A stretch of 33,629 bases of DNA, taken from positions 1 to 33,629 of the forward strand of contig CANQFG010000006.1 of assembly GCA_947598395.1 (NCBI GenBank), given 5' to 3'. Shown one piece after another: positions 32,432 to 33,629 of the stretch. Origin of the DNA: an uncultured Bacilli bacterium (lineage in GTDB: Bacteria > Bacillota_I > Bacilli_A > RF39 > UBA660). The notes under the pieces are model-generated. The model was not told where the DNA came from. It was given only the letters and a program-made list of their open reading frames with translations, and did no database searches. The position numbers and the translations under genes were made by a program. The number at the start of each line of letters is the position of its first letter. The first letter of the stretch is position 1.

Positions 32432-33100
32432 ATGGTCGATAAGGAAAAATTAAAATACTATCGCGAACTCAATAATTATACGCCGGCATCTTTAGCTAAA
32501 AAGATCAAGATTTCTAAAAAAATGATTATGGCTTGGGAAAGTGGCGAAGCGGAACCGACGGCTAATGATATCATCAAATTGGCTGCAACTTACAATATCT
32601 CTTCCGATGATTTAATGTACGATATTATTTATGAGAATGCCAAACATATTCCTTGGTCTATCATAGTAGCTTTCATTTGGGGAATAGTAATCTATATTCT
32701 TGAACGTAACTATGGGTATAGTATTATGGGCATTGGCGCCTTAGGAATTTTCCTCAATTGTCTTCTTAAAATAAAAGATTTGTTAAAAGATAAAACTATT
32801 ACTAACAATAAATCACTTTTTGGCGTATCATTAGATACGGATAAAAAAGCTCGGTTAAAAATTTATCTTACGGAATCCCTTTTAATAGCTAGCTTTTTTA
32901 TTACGGTTGTCATAGTTTTTAAATTAGTGCATCTAAATGCCTTTTTAGCTTCTTATACGATATTGCCTAATAAACATCTAAATGTCATCTTGATATATGC
33001 AATTTATTTTACTATCATTACATTGTTTACTTTTATTATTAATTTTCTCTTTGGCGAAATAATCGTCAAACAAAGTTTAAAGGAAGGATCACATGAATAG
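32432..33100 (+). CDS. XRE-type HTH protein with four membrane helices
   Basis: In this 222-residue protein, residues 5-62 form an XRE domain ('YRELNNYTPASLAKKIKISK', 'MAWESGEAEPTANDI'). Four hydrophobic helices follow: two at about 70-105 ('IPWSIIVAFIWGIVIYILE', 'SIMGIGALGIFLNCLL') and two at about 148-215. No soluble sensor is present, so signals would come through the membrane part or the next gene product. GGGGAAG precedes the ATG. It overlaps the next gene by 8 bases. Confidence 0.75.
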   Translation: MVDKEKLKYYRELNNYTPASLAKKIKISKKMIMAWESGEAEPTANDIIKLAATYNISSDDLMYDIIYENAKHIPWSIIVAFIWGIVIYILERNYGYSIMGIGALGIFLNCLLKIKDLLKDKTITNNKSLFGVSLDTDKKARLKIYLTESLLIASFFITVVIVFKLVHLNAFLASYTILPNKHLNVILIYAIYFTIITLFTFIINFLFGEIIVKQSLKEGSHE

Positions 33101-33404
33101 AGATCTCAATGATTTTGGCAATAAAAAATCTTCGCCCATCAATGTCAGTAAAGAGGAAGCTATGAAGGTTTTAAATCGCCAAAATAGTGGTCTAAATGAC
33201 CGCGTTCAAGAAAATAATTTTGCCGAAATATTGGATGCCAAAGAAAATGAATATCTCAATTATGAACAAGTCAATAAAGTCAATGACTTAGTTAAAATTG
33301 TCGAAGTCAAACATTCGAAAAAGACGATTATTATCATGGCTCTTATCCTGCTTATCTTGATCATCATCATTATCTTAGAATTGCCAATGTTAAAGAATTT
33401 ATAA
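33093..33404 (+). CDS. Small tail-anchored protein of unknown function
   Basis: This 103-residue protein has a polar, Asn/Glu/Lys-rich N-terminal ~78 residues and a single C-terminal membrane helix ('TIIIMALILLILIIIIILEL'), leaving almost nothing beyond it. The bulk should face the cytosol. AAGGA lies inside the preceding gene, which overlaps by 8 bases, so it is probably made with the XRE/4-TM protein and may regulate it. No family is recognised. No terminator is visible after it. Confidence 0.65.
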   Translation: MNRDLNDFGNKKSSPINVSKEEAMKVLNRQNSGLNDRVQENNFAEILDAKENEYLNYEQVNKVNDLVKIVEVKHSKKTIIIMALILLILIIIIILELPMLKNL

Positions 33405-33409
33405 AATAA

Positions 33410-33526
33410 GTTGGGGAATTAGGCATAAAGAATTGCGTTGATAAAATCGAATTGATCGTTATGAGTGATGGCGATTTAAATAATTATCACAAGGAATATC
33501 GGAATAAAAAATTTGAAAATTATTGA
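33410..33526 (+). other. Short open frame, possible gene remnant
   Basis: An open frame of 38 codons (from after TAA 33407-33409 to TGA 33526) reads like protein ('GIKNCVDKIELIVMSDGDLN') but has no convincing start or ribosome binding site; ATG 33461 would give only 21 residues. It may be a decayed fragment or chance. The rest of 33405-33629 holds only the promoter at the right edge. Confidence 0.25.
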
Positions 33527-33568
33527 TGAAAGAGCATATATTATAATAGGCAATTTGACCTGATCGAT

Positions 33569-33597
33569 TTGCAAAAATAGGTGAAATATGCTATAAT
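33569..33597 (+). promoter_or_regulatory. Promoter pointing out of the window
   Basis: TTGCAA (33569-33574), a 17-bp spacer and TATAAT (33592-33597). Its gene begins at or beyond the right edge; no start codon can be fixed in the remaining 32 bases. Confidence 0.7.
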
Positions 33598-33629
33598 TTT
33601 ATTCGTGTGGTGCATTATGCTAGTCATTA

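Noticed and set aside
1-33629. DGR reverse transcriptase, Avd accessory protein or template repeat
   Set aside because: No ORF shows reverse-transcriptase motifs and no second copy of the variable segments is seen, so a complete DGR is not claimed for this window.
1-33629. CRISPR arrays, tRNA or rRNA genes, insertion sequences
   Set aside because: No regularly spaced repeats, cloverleaf candidates in the short intergenic gaps, or transposase-like ORFs were seen.

Overview
The window is 33.6 kb of an AT-rich, low-GC Gram-positive (Firmicutes/Bacillota) chromosome using the standard genetic code: TGA is used as a stop (secY, adk, map) and Trp is TGG. The gene order S10-spc-alpha with secY-adk-map-infA-rpmJ, a zinc-type S14, a zinc-lid adenylate kinase and the absence of rpmD (L30) between rpsE and rplO suggest a Bacilli-like lineage close to the Mollicutes, such as uncultured gut Erysipelotrichia/RF39-type bacteria. 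This placement is an inference from gene content; no 16S rRNA is present.

Layout. (1) 1-1356: the 3' part of a surface-type protein with an FGE/C-type-lectin-like domain, ending in a terminator. (2) 1417-15518: one ribosomal superoperon with a strong promoter, a structured leader, 28 ribosomal-protein, translocation and core genes, then rpoA-rplQ and two tandem terminators. (3) 15560-20794: a surface-protein region with a second full-length paralog of the first gene, an AAA_14/DUF4143-type ATPase, and a large secreted beta-helix protein. Two near-identical promoter-like elements, each with a run of exactly nine G, lie at 15562 and 18427. (4) 20866-23719: an SDR oxidoreductase and an unrecognised two-gene operon. 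(5) 23794-27836: a very AT-rich module with a membrane-anchored XRE regulator and a three-gene FtsX/MacB-type ABC exporter. (6) 27968-33404: uvrB (without uvrA), a DUF2975-like membrane protein, a CBS-type manganese pyrophosphatase, and an XRE/4-TM protein coupled to a small tail-anchored protein. A promoter at the right edge points out of the window.

The most interesting part is the surface-protein system. Copy A of the G9 element sits directly behind two terminators, with the G run in the -35/-10 spacer of the only visible promoter for the paralog at 15620. This is the arrangement expected for phase variation by slipped-strand mispairing. Both paralogs end in the fold and motif typical of diversity-generating-retroelement (DGR) target proteins, and their last ~150 bp are much more GC-rich than the rest of the gene, as if this part has a separate origin or is replaced independently. 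Together they suggest a surface antigen that is both switched on and off and diversified. No reverse transcriptase, template repeat or recombinase is in the window, so the diversification mechanism is inference.

Secondary points: unusual residues in the exit-tunnel loops of L22 and L4, an acidic tail on L3 and a mixed-charge tail on L24, a non-canonical adenylate-kinase P-loop, an 11-bp inverted repeat overlapping the ATPase promoter, and a hairpin that could hide a ribosome binding site only on read-through transcripts.
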